DNA from: Cellvibrio sp. KY-YJ-3
Lineage (GTDB): Bacteria; Pseudomonadota; Gammaproteobacteria; Pseudomonadales; Cellvibrionaceae
Reading direction: 5' to 3'
Assembly (NCBI RefSeq): GCF_008806955.1
Contig: NZ_CP031727.1
Coordinates: 4,416,001-4,480,000 of the forward strand
DNA length: 64,000 bases
The position numbers and the translations under genes were made by a program. Shown piece after piece: positions 44,887 to 54,084 of this stretch (its first letter is position 1; every line of letters begins with the position of its first letter). Under the pieces are notes generated by a model, which saw nothing but the letters and a program-made list of their open reading frames with translations, had not been told where the DNA came from and made no database searches.

Positions 44887-46149
44887 TTACTGACGAATAT
44901 GCCCATCGCCAAACACCACCCATTTTTGCGAGGTCAGCCCCTCCAGACCAACGGGGCCGCGCGCATGGATTTTGTCAGTGGAGATCCCAATCTCCGCCCC
45001 CAAACCGTATTCAAAACCATCCGCAAAACGGGTGGATGCATTGACCATCACCGACGCTGAATCCACTTCAGTGATAAAACGGCGCGCGCGGGTATAGTCT
45101 TCAGTCACTATGGCATCGGTATGCTGCGAGCTGTATTGGTTGATATGTGCAATGGCTTCATCCAAACCGGCCACTAGCTTAATCGACAAGATCGGCGCGA
45201 GATATTCCGTCGCCCAATCCTCTTCGGTGGCGACATTGGCCTGAATAATCGCGCGGGTTTTTTCATCGCCGCGCAGCTCAACACCTTTTTCGCCAAAGGC
45301 GGCAGCAAGGCGCGGGAGAATATCGGCGGCAACTGTCTCATGAACCAATAAGGTTTCCATCGCATTACACACACCATAACGATGGGTTTTGGCATTCATG
45401 GCAATGGTAAAGGCTTTATCAAGATCCGCCTTATCGTCGATATACACATGGCAAATACCGTCGAGATGTTTAATCACGGGTACCTTGGCATCGTTGCTAA
45501 TACGCTCGATCAGGCTTTTGCCGCCGCGCGGCACAATCACGTCCACAAACTGCGGCATGGTGATCAACTCACCCACAGCAGCGCGGTCCGTTGTTTCAAT
45601 TACCTGCACCACATCGGTAGGTAAGCCAGCGGCTTTTAAGCCAGCCTGCAAACAATTGGCGATGGCGCGATTGGAGTGAATGGCTTCACTGCCGCCGCGC
45701 AAAATTGCAGCATTGCCGGATTTCAAACACAGGCTCGCTGCATCGATCGTCACATTCGGTCGGGATTCATAAATAATGCCTACCACGCCCAGTGGTACCC
45801 GCATTTTCCCCACTTGAATACCACTCGGGCGATAGCTCATCCCAGTGATTTCACCACAGGGATCAGGCAGCGCAGCAACCTGACGCAGCCCTTCGATCAT
45901 GCTATCAATCGCCGCAGGTTTAACGGCGAGGCGATCCAGCATGGCGACATCCAAACCATTGGCCTTACCGGCGGCCAGGTCTTTTTGGTTCTCTGCAACC
46001 AGGGTGATACGGGATTTATCCAATTCAGTGGCAATCGCCAAGAGCGCTGCATTTTTCACTGCAGAGGGTGCGGCGGCAATCACACGGGAGGCAGCACGCG
46101 CTTTGCGGCCAACTTCGGCCATATATTCTTTGACGTTCAATTCAGACAT
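44887..46149 (-). CDS. proA: Gamma-glutamyl phosphate reductase
   Basis: A 420-residue NADPH-dependent enzyme giving glutamate-5-semialdehyde for proline synthesis. The start at ATG 46149 ([14 protein letters not shown]) fits the family length of ~417; a frame extension to 46212 is unlikely. Motifs: [29 protein letters not shown], the catalytic Cys in [13 protein letters not shown], and [20 protein letters not shown] near the end. It is the first gene of the long minus-strand block. Confidence 0.96.
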   Translation of the reverse strand: MSELNVKEYMAEVGRKARAASRVIAAAPSAVKNAALLAIATELDKSRITLVAENQKDLAAGKANGLDVAMLDRLAVKPAAIDSMIEGLRQVAALPDPCGEITGMSYRPSGIQVGKMRVPLGVVGIIYESRPNVTIDAASLCLKSGNAAILRGGSEAIHSNRAIANCLQAGLKAAGLPTDVVQVIETTDRAAVGELITMPQFVDVIVPRGGKSLIERISNDAKVPVIKHLDGICHVYIDDKADLDKAFTIAMNAKTHRYGVCNAMETLLVHETVAADILPRLAAAFGEKGVELRGDEKTRAIIQANVATEEDWATEYLAPILSIKLVAGLDEAIAHINQYSSQHTDAIVTEDYTRARRFITEVDSASVMVNASTRFADGFEYGLGAEIGISTDKIHARGPVGLEGLTSQKWVVFGDGHIRQ

Positions 46150-46437
46150 GAAACAACCTGTTGCGGGTAATCCGGAAAAAATGGCCGCGATTATAACCTG
46201 AGTGCCGCCCAAAGTTGGCGCTGCTTGCGCCTTTATTTCAGTCTTTTGGCCGATTCACACAATTGCGATGGGGCGCACAAGAAAATGATTTGCGCCATAA
46301 ATAGGCCGATAAGCTTCAGTTTTGATTCAGTTTATGAGGACTAGTCTGATCCTGTGCAATCACTGCACAAGACGTAACCGCGGCGTCAGCCATCCACCAT
46401 TAATGACTGGCGCAAGATCATTCTCAGGAGTCACATC

Positions 46438-46992
46438 ATGAAAAAGTTGTTAGCAATCAGCGCGCTGGCCGGCATCAGTTTGTTGCTGGCTAACAATGTC
46501 CTCGCCGATGGCAAGCACAAACACAAACATCACCACAAACACGGGCACAGCCACTATGTGGAATATCGCGATGACTATGCCCGGGTAGTGCGCAGCACAC
46601 CCGTTTATCGCGAGGTTGCCGTAAGAGTGCCGGTGGATTCCTGCCATGTCGAAACAGTTGCCTATACCGAACGTCGCGGCGGCGACTCTTTCCAAGGCAC
46701 CGTGGTAGGCGGCTTGATTGGTGCAGCTATCGGCCATGAAGTAGGCCGTAACGGTCACGCCACAGCAGCGGGCGGATTGATTGGTGCAGCAGTTGGTAAC
46801 AATGTCGCTGGCGGCAGTCGTCGGGTAACCAGCTATGAAGATCGCGAGGTGTGCACTACCCGTTACCGCACCGAATATCAGCGCGAACTGGTGGGCTATG
46901 ATGTCACCTACCGCTATGATGGTCGCGTCTATACTACCAATACCCGCCACCACCCCGGCGACCGTATTGTGCATGTCAGAGATCGCTACTAG
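46438..46992 (+). CDS. Glycine-zipper 2TM envelope protein
   Basis: A 184-residue exported protein. Signal peptide MKKLLAISALAGISLLLANNVLA, a His/Lys-rich stretch (GKHKHKHHHKHGHSHYVEY) that could bind metal, then a glycine-zipper domain GTVVGGLIGAAIGHEVG repeated as AAGGLIGAAVGNNVAG (about 96-130), like the SlyB/OmpA-type Rick-17kDa family. A Tyr/Arg-rich C-terminus follows. AGGAG precedes the ATG. It is transcribed divergently from proA and appears monocistronic. Probable outer-membrane-associated stress protein. Confidence 0.82.
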   Translation: MKKLLAISALAGISLLLANNVLADGKHKHKHHHKHGHSHYVEYRDDYARVVRSTPVYREVAVRVPVDSCHVETVAYTERRGGDSFQGTVVGGLIGAAIGHEVGRNGHATAAGGLIGAAVGNNVAGGSRRVTSYEDREVCTTRYRTEYQRELVGYDVTYRYDGRVYTTNTRHHPGDRIVHVRDRY

Positions 46993-47085
46993 TCACTGTT
47001 AGTCCCCTCCGGGCGGAGGCCGAATTGACCTTTGCCCCATCAGCGGCGATAGTGAAGCAGTGCTATTACCCAGTTGGAATTTGTT

Positions 47086-47481
47086 ATGTTGCAGTCAAAT
47101 ACCTTCCGCGCCGTGTTATCCATCGCTATGCGCCAAGCGCGGGTCAGCCTGACCCAGTGTATTCTGGCAGCGAGCCTTGCGCTGGCCAGCACCCAAGCCC
47201 TTGCCGACCCCTCGCTGCTGGAAGGTGATATGGGCCTGGCCTCCAGCGCGCCCAGCAATTCATTAATCGACAACCAAAGCTTACCCGACGAACCCGTACC
47301 ACCGAAATTCTCCCCGGCCCAAGCGGCGGCACTGGTACGCACCAAAGTGGGCGGCCAAGTGATGAGCGTAAATAGCCAGCGCGGTGAATCCGGGGTTATT
47401 TACGGTGTTAAAGTGCTCAATGGCGGCCGCATGCGCGTCATCAATGTGGACGGTCAAACCGGTCAGTTACTCAATCAATAA
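47086..47481 (+). CDS. PepSY-domain exported protein
   Basis: 131 residues from ATG 47086, which has GGAA 6 nt upstream (a TTG 4 codons earlier and an ATG at 47128 are alternatives). Hydrophobic leader SLTQCILAASLALASTQALA, then a short acidic spacer, and a C-terminal PepSY domain (about 75-131, SPAQAAALVRTKVGGQVMSV and GGRMRVINVDGQTGQLLNQ). PepSY proteins beside two-component systems are believed to modulate the sensor kinase or inhibit proteases. It precedes the response regulator by about 35 bp and is likely co-transcribed. Confidence 0.78.
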   Translation: MLQSNTFRAVLSIAMRQARVSLTQCILAASLALASTQALADPSLLEGDMGLASSAPSNSLIDNQSLPDEPVPPKFSPAQAAALVRTKVGGQVMSVNSQRGESGVIYGVKVLNGGRMRVINVDGQTGQLLNQ

Positions 47482-47515
47482 CCCAGCCTCTGAATAATAA
47501 GGTCAGGATTCACCT

Positions 47516-48193
47516 ATGCGCATATTGATAGTCGAAGACGAAAAACCCCTGCGCGAGCAAATTCTCGCCCTGATGGCAGACGAAAAGTACGCCTGCGACA
47601 GCGCTGCCGATGGCCGTGAAGGTTTATTTTTAGGCAGTGAATACGACTATGATTTGGCGATTATCGATTTGGGCCTGCCGCTGCTGGACGGCACCCAGCT
47701 GATCCGCGAGCTGCGCAGCAAATCGCGCAATTTCCCTATTTTAATTTTGACCGCGCGCGGCAATTGGCAAGACAAGGTGCAAGGGCTCGAAGCCGGTGCC
47801 GACGACTACCTCACCAAACCCTTCCATCCGGAAGAGTTGCGCGCGCGCATTCACGCCCTGCTACGCCGCGCCAGCGGCCACGCCTCCTCGGTGCTGCGTT
47901 ACGGCCCCATCACCATCGATACCAGCGCCAAGCGCGTACACCGCGATGACACCGAAGTTGAATTGACCAGCTTTGAATACAACACCCTCACCTATCTCGC
48001 CTTACATGCGGGCAAAAACATCTCCAAAAGCGAGCTTACCGAACACCTGTATGCGCAGGATTACGACCGCGACAGCAATGTGATTGAGGTTTTTGTCGGA
48101 CGCCTGCGCAAAAAGCTCGACCCGGACGGCAGCCTCAACTTAATTAGCACCCAACGGGGCTTGGGCTATCGCTTCAATCTGGATGTTCAATAA
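47516..48193 (+). CDS. OmpR/PhoP-type response regulator
   Basis: 225 residues. A receiver domain (1-115) with the acidic pocket E7/D8, the phosphorylated Asp51 (LAIIDLGLPLLDG), Thr ~79 (ILTARG) and Lys ~101 (DDYLTKPF). A winged-helix DNA-binding domain (about 128-222) shows ELTSFEYNTLTYLALHAGK and SNVIEVFVGRLRKKLD. The sequence is closest in style to PhoP/QseB-class regulators; the target is unknown. The kinase gene starts 3 nt after its stop. Confidence 0.92.
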   Translation: MRILIVEDEKPLREQILALMADEKYACDSAADGREGLFLGSEYDYDLAIIDLGLPLLDGTQLIRELRSKSRNFPILILTARGNWQDKVQGLEAGADDYLTKPFHPEELRARIHALLRRASGHASSVLRYGPITIDTSAKRVHRDDTEVELTSFEYNTLTYLALHAGKNISKSELTEHLYAQDYDRDSNVIEVFVGRLRKKLDPDGSLNLISTQRGLGYRFNLDVQ

Positions 48194-48196
48194 GCC

Positions 48197-49597
48197 TTGT
48201 CCAGACTGAAGGCGCGCTTTTCCTCTATTGCCGCCCGGCTGCTGCTGGCATCGGCCGTATTGCTACCATTATTTTTGGGGTTGACCGGCTTTTTTCTCGA
48301 CCGCGCCTTCGAAAACAGCCTGAATGTCGCCGAGAGTTCGCGACTACGCGGGCATATCAATTTGCTATTCAGTGTCGCCGAACCGGAAGGACGGAATGGC
48401 CGGTTTGATAGTTTAAGAATGCCCGTCACCCTCAGCGAGGCTGATTTTGAACACCCCAACTCCGGGCTCTATGGCTATATTTTCAACGGCAAAGAAAAGT
48501 TGGTCTGGCATTCCAACTCTGCCGCCCTACTCGACCCACCCGCCTTCAGCAAAGTGGTTACCAAAGACTCCCCCGGCCAGCTGGTTTTTAGCGAGCAAGT
48601 GCTGGATAAAAAGCGGTATTTTGTGGCGAGTTACGCCGTTAATTGGGAGGGTGCCAGCGGCAAACCCACGCCCTTTTATTTTGTGGTTGTTCACGGGGCG
48701 ACTGAATTCAAAGCCGAACTCAAAGCCTATCGCAATGAACTGTGGCGCTGGCTGGGTGCAGCAGGGATTTTCCTGCTAATCGCCCAAACCATGATCTTAC
48801 GCTGGGGCTTGCGCCCGCTGGGCAAACTCGCCGTGGCGCTAAAAAAGATGCAAAGCGGAGACACCAGCAATATTGCCGGCGAACATCCCAAAGAATTACA
48901 AAAAATTGTCGACAACCTCAACCAGGTACTTGAGCGCGAGCAAGCGCTGCGCCAGCGCTACCGCAACAGCCTCGCCGACCTTGCGCACAGTTTGAAAACA
49001 CCGCTCGCCGTGCTGCAAAGTAAACTCGGGCAAGGCACTGAATCTGACAGTGAATTGCAACAAATTGCCAGCGAACAAGTTGCCCGCATGAGCCAGGTAG
49101 TGACCTATCAATTACAGCGCGCCGTTTCCAGCCAGCAACAGGGCAGCTTCCGCCGCACCCGTATTGAACCCATTGCACAGCGCCTGTTTGCCGCACTGCA
49201 AAAGGTGTACGCCAACAAACAAATGAAACAGACATTGGACCTTTCGCCTAACGCGGTCGTCGCGGGGGATGAACAGGATGTGATGGAACTGCTCGGCAAC
49301 CTGCTGGAGAACGCCTTTAAGTATGGCTACAAAGAAGTGCGCATGAGCTCAAGCCTAAGCGCCAATAAACTCTGTATCGATATAGAAGATGACGGTCCCG
49401 GCGTCCCCGAAGACCAGACCGAACGGATTCTGGAGCGCGGCCAGCGACTGGACACCAACCAACCCGGCCAAGGGATTGGCCTGGCTGTGGCCGCCGAGAT
49501 CATCCGCAGCTATGACGGCGACATACACATCAGCCGCTCCGACTTGGGCGGCGCACGCTTTAGCATTCTGCTGCCACTCCCCACCGCTTCCGACTGA
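48197..49597 (+). CDS. Two-component sensor histidine kinase (PhoQ-like)
   Basis: 466 residues from a TTG start 3 nt after the regulator stop, so it is translationally coupled. A first membrane helix (~16-35), a periplasmic sensor of ~130 residues (about 36-170) without a clear acidic metal-binding patch, a second helix (~177-195, WLGAAGIFLLIAQTMIL), HAMP, DHp with H264 in LAHSLKTPLAVLQ, and the ATP-binding N box (LLENAFKYGYKEV), G1 (DIEDDGPGVP) and G2 (GQGIGLAVAAEI) are seen. With the PepSY protein it forms a three-gene unit. The PhoQ call is by general similarity only. Confidence 0.87.
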   Translation: MSRLKARFSSIAARLLLASAVLLPLFLGLTGFFLDRAFENSLNVAESSRLRGHINLLFSVAEPEGRNGRFDSLRMPVTLSEADFEHPNSGLYGYIFNGKEKLVWHSNSAALLDPPAFSKVVTKDSPGQLVFSEQVLDKKRYFVASYAVNWEGASGKPTPFYFVVVHGATEFKAELKAYRNELWRWLGAAGIFLLIAQTMILRWGLRPLGKLAVALKKMQSGDTSNIAGEHPKELQKIVDNLNQVLEREQALRQRYRNSLADLAHSLKTPLAVLQSKLGQGTESDSELQQIASEQVARMSQVVTYQLQRAVSSQQQGSFRRTRIEPIAQRLFAALQKVYANKQMKQTLDLSPNAVVAGDEQDVMELLGNLLENAFKYGYKEVRMSSSLSANKLCIDIEDDGPGVPEDQTERILERGQRLDTNQPGQGIGLAVAAEIIRSYDGDIHISRSDLGGARFSILLPLPTASD

Positions 49598-49803
49598 CAG
49601 GCTGTAAGCCAAAGCGCACACAACTCCCCCTCCAAACCTCACAACATACGCAGCTTTTCGCGACTGGTACGAGGGTCAACAACCGCCGATACTGGCACCA
49701 TCACCAAGAATTGTGCACACAGCGACGTGAACACCACAACATCTACCATGGACGGCGCCCCACTCATTTGTCAAAAAAGAAAGACTTCGAGGAGAGAAGA
49801 GCC

Positions 49804-50751
49804 ATGACCGCCAGGACTTGCATTGCCGTAGATTCAACCTGCGATTTGCCCGCTAAATTTATTCAACAGCACAACATAGAAGTGCTGCCTATTTATATCA
49901 ATCACGCCAAAGGTCAGGAGCTGGATTACCGCGACCCACAAACCATGCTCAATTTTTACAAAAACCACAGCCGCGACGTGTATGGTTTGGCGCAATCAGA
50001 CCCACTCTCGGTTAACGATATGACCGATATTCTCAAACAGCGCCTGCTCCCCAAATACGACCTGGTGCAAGTTGTCACCATCAACAGCAAAAAAAGTGAT
50101 GTCTTCAAACGCGTGTCAGAAGCGGCATTGGTCAATGAACCCAAATTCCGCGAGCTGGAGCGCAACGAAGGCCGCGCCCCCTTTCGCATCCGCCTCTACG
50201 ATTCCATGTCCATGTTCACCGGCCATGCACTGCTAGTTTACGAATTGGTAAAACGCATTCAGGTAGATAAGTTGCCGCTCAATAAATCGATCCGTGAAAT
50301 CGACAATATGCGTGATCAGGTTTACGGCTATTTAATTCCTAACGACCTGTCATACATGCGTGAACGCCGCCATCTGCGCAAAGGTGACAACAATATATCC
50401 TGGGTCAACTTCAAGTTAGCGAGCGCGCTGAACCTGCGTCCGATTGTGCAGTTACACCGCGGCAATACCGACAAAATCGATACCGGTAAAGGATTTCTGG
50501 GAGCATTGGAAAAGCTGCTGGTACACGTGAAAAAGCAAATCCAGCAGGGCCTGACCAGCGACGTCATCGCCATGAGCTACGGCGGTTTATTGGAAGAGAT
50601 TAAGGATGAACCGGTACTCGTGGAGTTCCGCGAGTTTTGTAAACAATCCAACATCAAAACCATGCTATCAATGATGAGCATGACCGGCGCTGTCAATGTA
50701 GGCCCCAAATCCTTCGCCCTGTCCTTTGCGACCGATAAAGATCTGGTTTAA
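49804..50751 (+). CDS. DegV family fatty-acid-binding protein
   Basis: 315 residues from ATG 49804, which has a strong GAGGAG; a start at 49711 would add an unlikely basic N-terminus. A DegV-like fold: IAVDSTCDLPAKFIQQHNIE at the start, VLPIYINHAKGQELDYRD, and the SQSDP/S-type loop GLAQSDPLSVNDM where fatty-acid-binding DegV proteins have TSQPS. FakB-type members present fatty acids to a kinase, but no fakA is seen. It is longer than typical DegV (~280). It ends with a good hairpin. Confidence 0.8.
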   Translation: MTARTCIAVDSTCDLPAKFIQQHNIEVLPIYINHAKGQELDYRDPQTMLNFYKNHSRDVYGLAQSDPLSVNDMTDILKQRLLPKYDLVQVVTINSKKSDVFKRVSEAALVNEPKFRELERNEGRAPFRIRLYDSMSMFTGHALLVYELVKRIQVDKLPLNKSIREIDNMRDQVYGYLIPNDLSYMRERRHLRKGDNNISWVNFKLASALNLRPIVQLHRGNTDKIDTGKGFLGALEKLLVHVKKQIQQGLTSDVIAMSYGGLLEEIKDEPVLVEFREFCKQSNIKTMLSMMSMTGAVNVGPKSFALSFATDKDLV

Positions 50752-50766
50752 CTATCGCCTTAAACA

Positions 50767-50793
50767 ACAAACCCCGGATTCACCGGGGTTTGT
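50767..50793. terminator. Hairpin between degV-like gene and antiporter
   Basis: ACAAACCCCGG-ATTCA-CCGGGGTTTGT is a perfect 11-bp stem with a 5-nt loop. It lies between the convergent degV-like and antiporter genes and may serve both. Confidence 0.75.
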
Positions 50794-50814
50794 AGCAATA
50801 CCAAAAAATCACCT

Positions 50815-51777
50815 TTAGCTTTGTAAGCCAAACATGGCGGCAATATAAGTGACGTAACCAGCGAGCAAAATAGCTCCTTTAAGACGTGACAAGCGCAATC
50901 CAAAAAACAGGAACAACAACAGGATCACAGCGGCCGCCAACATAACGAACTGATCGATGTTGAGCAGACGCCCCTCAAGGGGCAAAGGCGAAATAATCGA
51001 TGACACACCCAAAATACAAAGGATGTTAAAGATATTACTGCCAATAATATTACCCACGGCAACATCTGCATGCTTGCGAATAGCCGCAATAATTGACACA
51101 GCTAATTCAGGCAGCGAAGTTCCCACTGCAACCACTGTCAAACCAATAATTGCCTCTGGCACCCCCAACTCCTGCCCCAAACCAACCGCACCAAGCAAGA
51201 ATCGATTCGCGCCCACAATCAGCATCGCCAGACCACCAATGGTCGCCAGTAGTGTCATGGGTATAGTCATAGGGACAACTTCAATTTCTTCAGACTCAGC
51301 TTGATGGAGCTGGGCCTCAGGACTGGAAGTATCCTCACGTTCAGTACGATATGCCCAAACCAGATAGGCCGTAAGGAACCCAAGCATTAAAATCCCCTCC
51401 AGACGCCCCAAACCGCCAAAGCTCGCAAGCCCCATGAACAACAGCGTTGCAAACAGCATGGTGAGGCCATCGCGACGCAAGGACTTGATATGGGTTACCA
51501 AGGGCATGATTACCGCACTAATACCCAAGATCAGCAGGATGTTTGCAATATTACTTCCCACCACATTGCCCAATGCAATTGCGGGCGAGCCGCTGATTGC
51601 CGCCTGCACCGACACCACCAATTCAGGTGCCGATGTTCCAAAACCGACGATCACCAAACCCGCCAACAACGGCGACACACCAAGCCGTCGGGCTGCAGCC
51701 AAAGCACCGCGCACCAGCGCCTCACCACCAACCGTTAGCAATACCAAGCCAACAAATAACCAGAACAAATGAATCAT
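50815..51777 (-). CDS. Calcium/sodium antiporter (CaCA superfamily, YrbG-like)
   Basis: A 320-residue inner-membrane protein with about ten helices. ATG 51777 has GGAGG at good spacing; a further upstream start is rejected. The two alpha-repeats, hallmarks of CaCA antiporters, are FGTSAPELVVSVQAAISGSP + ALGNVVGSNIANILLILG (N-terminal half) and VGTSLPELAVSIIAAIRKH + AVGNIIGSNIFNILCILG (C-terminal half). It exchanges Ca2+ or other cations for Na+/H+. It is likely a single-gene unit, separated from galE by a terminator. Confidence 0.93.
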   Translation of the reverse strand: MIHLFWLFVGLVLLTVGGEALVRGALAAARRLGVSPLLAGLVIVGFGTSAPELVVSVQAAISGSPAIALGNVVGSNIANILLILGISAVIMPLVTHIKSLRRDGLTMLFATLLFMGLASFGGLGRLEGILMLGFLTAYLVWAYRTEREDTSSPEAQLHQAESEEIEVVPMTIPMTLLATIGGLAMLIVGANRFLLGAVGLGQELGVPEAIIGLTVVAVGTSLPELAVSIIAAIRKHADVAVGNIIGSNIFNILCILGVSSIISPLPLEGRLLNIDQFVMLAAAVILLLFLFFGLRLSRLKGAILLAGYVTYIAAMFGLQS

Positions 51778-51861
51778 GGATAAGCCTCCAGAGTTTAAAT
51801 TTGGTCGCAACTATAACGGTAAATTTACGCTTTGCCTAAACCCTAATGATTCGTCAGCCAC

Positions 51862-51891
51862 AAAAAAGCCCGCGCGATGCGCAGGCTTTTT
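51862..51891. terminator. Bidirectional rho-independent terminator after galE
   Basis: AAAAAAGCC-C-GCGC / GCGC-A-GGCTTTTT forms a stem with one internal mismatch and loop GAT, with A- and T-runs either side. It ends the galE message on the minus strand, about 30 bp past its stop. Confidence 0.8.
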
Positions 51892-51920
51892 GTTCAACGG
51901 GCAGCTTGTGGTAGCAGCGA

Positions 51921-52949
51921 TTAACTATCGTACCCATTCGGGTTTTTAGATTGCCAGCGCCAGGCATCCTGCATCATGCGCTCCAGGCCAAACTCAGCCG
52001 TCCACCCTAACTCGCTTTTAGCTTTGACTGGATCAGCATAACAACTGGCGATATCACCAGCGCGACGCGGCACAATTTTGTATGGGACAGGGCGGCCACT
52101 GGCAACTTCAAACGCCTTCACCATTTCCAGCACAGAATAACCGCGGCCCGTACCCAGATTATAGGCGCGGCAGCCGACGCCAGATTTATCCAAACCCTGC
52201 AAGGCAGCGACATGTCCTTTAGCCAAATCCACCACATGGATATAGTCGCGCACACCGGTTCCATCAACCGTGCTGTAGTCATCGCCAAACACACTTAATT
52301 CCTTGAGTTTGCCAATTGCTACCTGTGCCACAAAGGGCAGCAAATTATTAGGAATACCGGCTGGATCTTCGCCAATCATGCCGCTTTCATGAGCACCGAC
52401 CGGATTAAAATAGCGCAGCAGTGAAATGTTCCACTGACTCTTGGGAGCCTTGGCGATGTCTTGCATCATCTCCTCAACCATTAATTTACTGCGGCCATAA
52501 GGATTAGTGGCAGAGGTCGCGAAGGATTCATCAATCGGCACTGAAACCGGGTCGCCATACACCGTAGCGGATGAGCTGAAAATCAGTTTCCAGACCTTAA
52601 ACTCTTCCATCACCTCCGTCAGCGACAGGCTACCCGCCACGTTGTAACGGTAGTACTTCATGGGAATTTGGTTGGATTCACCAACCGCTTTCAAACCGGC
52701 AAAGTGCATCACTGCCGCAAAGCTGTGCGCAGCAAACACCTTGCGCATAGCCTCTTTGTCATTGATATCCACTTCATAAAACACCGGCTCAACACCGGCG
52801 ATAGTTGCCACGCGCTTGAGCGCTTCAAATTTACTGTTGCAGAGGTTATCCACCACCACCGGTAAATAGCCATGATTGATAAGCTCCACGCAGACGTGGC
52901 TGCCAATAAACCCGGCACCGCCGGTTACAAGAATAGGTGTGCGAGACAT
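51921..52949 (-). CDS. galE: UDP-glucose 4-epimerase
   Basis: 342 residues from ATG 52949 (AAGGAA upstream; a longer frame to 53006 is rejected). An extended SDR: GGAGFIGSHVCVEL NAD motif at ~10-23, the catalytic Ser in FSSSATVYG, Y-x3-K in NPYGRSKLMVEEM, and GTGRGYSVLEMVKAFE near the C-terminus. It interconverts UDP-glucose and UDP-galactose, supplying galactose for lipopolysaccharide and exopolysaccharide. It has no sugar-operon neighbours and its own terminator. Confidence 0.95.
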   Translation of the reverse strand: MSRTPILVTGGAGFIGSHVCVELINHGYLPVVVDNLCNSKFEALKRVATIAGVEPVFYEVDINDKEAMRKVFAAHSFAAVMHFAGLKAVGESNQIPMKYYRYNVAGSLSLTEVMEEFKVWKLIFSSSATVYGDPVSVPIDESFATSATNPYGRSKLMVEEMMQDIAKAPKSQWNISLLRYFNPVGAHESGMIGEDPAGIPNNLLPFVAQVAIGKLKELSVFGDDYSTVDGTGVRDYIHVVDLAKGHVAALQGLDKSGVGCRAYNLGTGRGYSVLEMVKAFEVASGRPVPYKIVPRRAGDIASCYADPVKAKSELGWTAEFGLERMMQDAWRWQSKNPNGYDS

Positions 52950-53097
52950 GTAAGATTCCTTATAAATAAAAGCCGCAGGCGTGCATTGAAACAGACTTAC
53001 CAACACAACATAAGGGCTACGGAAGAATCTTTTATTAAATCATATAATTATTATTTAAATAAGATGAAACATCGATAAATCGCAAAATAACCCCAAT

Positions 53098-53126
53098 AAA
53101 AAAGGGCGAGCCGAAGCTCACCCTTT
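53098..53126. terminator. Rho-independent terminator after porin gene
   Basis: AAAAAGGG-C-GAGC / GCTC-A-CCCTTTTT with a CGAA tetraloop, A-run and T-run on either side. It lies about 25 bp past the porin stop codon on the minus strand. Confidence 0.82.
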
Positions 53127-53150
53127 TTGCATAACTGAATAACGTCAGAA

Positions 53151-53855
53151 TTACATGATTGGCAGAGACAGAGTCACCACAACATTCACTTCGTCATCTA
53201 CAGCGCCATCATTGTCATCAATGATTTTGCCTACAGTGAACGAGAGCTTATCGTTGTACTTGTAGGTTGCATCAATGTGGGAAATACCATCTACAACACC
53301 TACATCATCCATATGCTGGCCGTATTTGAAGCCAAATTTTTCAAAGTTCAGTTCAGCAGTTACATAACTGTAATCTTCATCAGCCAAAGGAGCATGATCA
53401 GCAACTACCGCATCATAATAAGTAACTTTAAATGGACCGTAACCGATGAACGGGATTACTTCTACATATTCACCAGGCTTAACCGCAGAAGGGGCGCCTT
53501 CTTCGGTTTCTTCACCCAAGGTAGGGTAAACGTAAGATACAACGCTCACACCATAAGAAAAGTCACCAGCACTACCTGAATAACCAACATAGATGTCATA
53601 TTCCGTACCGCCAAGACCATCGACAGAAGCATCGTCACCAGAAGAGGTCCATAATCCGGCAATAAAACCATTGCTGCTGACATTGATGTCACCAATCAAC
53701 GCAGCACCACCACCCAAATCAAAACCACGCCAGTAATACATGTTGGAAGCACCAACAGAGGCAGCAACTTCAGCAGCGTGAACGGCTGGCACAGAAAAAC
53801 CTGCCATTGCAGAAAGAGCGATTGCACCAGCAACTAACTTTTGTTTCATTTTCAT
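53151..53855 (-). CDS. TorF-family putative porin
   Basis: A 234-residue outer-membrane beta-barrel. Signal peptide MKMKQKLVAGAIALSAMAGFSVPAVHA, then the family N-terminus ASVGASNMYYWRGFDLGGGAAL and alternating strands with acidic loops (ASSGDDASVDGLGG; DNDGAVDDEVNVV); it ends in an aromatic-poor strand TLSLPIM. Belongs to the TorF/Gcw_chp group (PF09694). The substrate is unknown. GAAG-type ribosome site precedes the ATG. It has its own terminator and lies between galE and an EamA transporter. Confidence 0.82.
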   Translation of the reverse strand: MKMKQKLVAGAIALSAMAGFSVPAVHAAEVAASVGASNMYYWRGFDLGGGAALIGDINVSSNGFIAGLWTSSGDDASVDGLGGTEYDIYVGYSGSAGDFSYGVSVVSYVYPTLGEETEEGAPSAVKPGEYVEVIPFIGYGPFKVTYYDAVVADHAPLADEDYSYVTAELNFEKFGFKYGQHMDDVGVVDGISHIDATYKYNDKLSFTVGKIIDDNDGAVDDEVNVVVTLSLPIM

Positions 53856-54084
53856 GAGTTCTTCCTCTAATTAATGGTCTTTTAAATTGTCTTTTAATGC
53901 AGCTATTGATAATTCACACTAGCCTGACCTGACTATTGCAGATACCACGCCAATTTTATTTTTTTTATAAAAATCAAAAAGTTAGCCATTGAATACAAGA
54001 TTGAATACCAAAAACGAAACAAGCCTTAGCACCAAAATAGTGCGCACAATGCGAGCGTTTTTGCTGTGTACGCACCAATAACTA

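Noticed and set aside
46150-46437. Possible small gene or riboswitch in the proA-glycine-zipper gap
   Set aside because: Only a short dyad (TGTGCA-ATCAC-TGCACA near 46353) and GC-rich direct repeats were seen; no riboswitch fold or frame could be supported.
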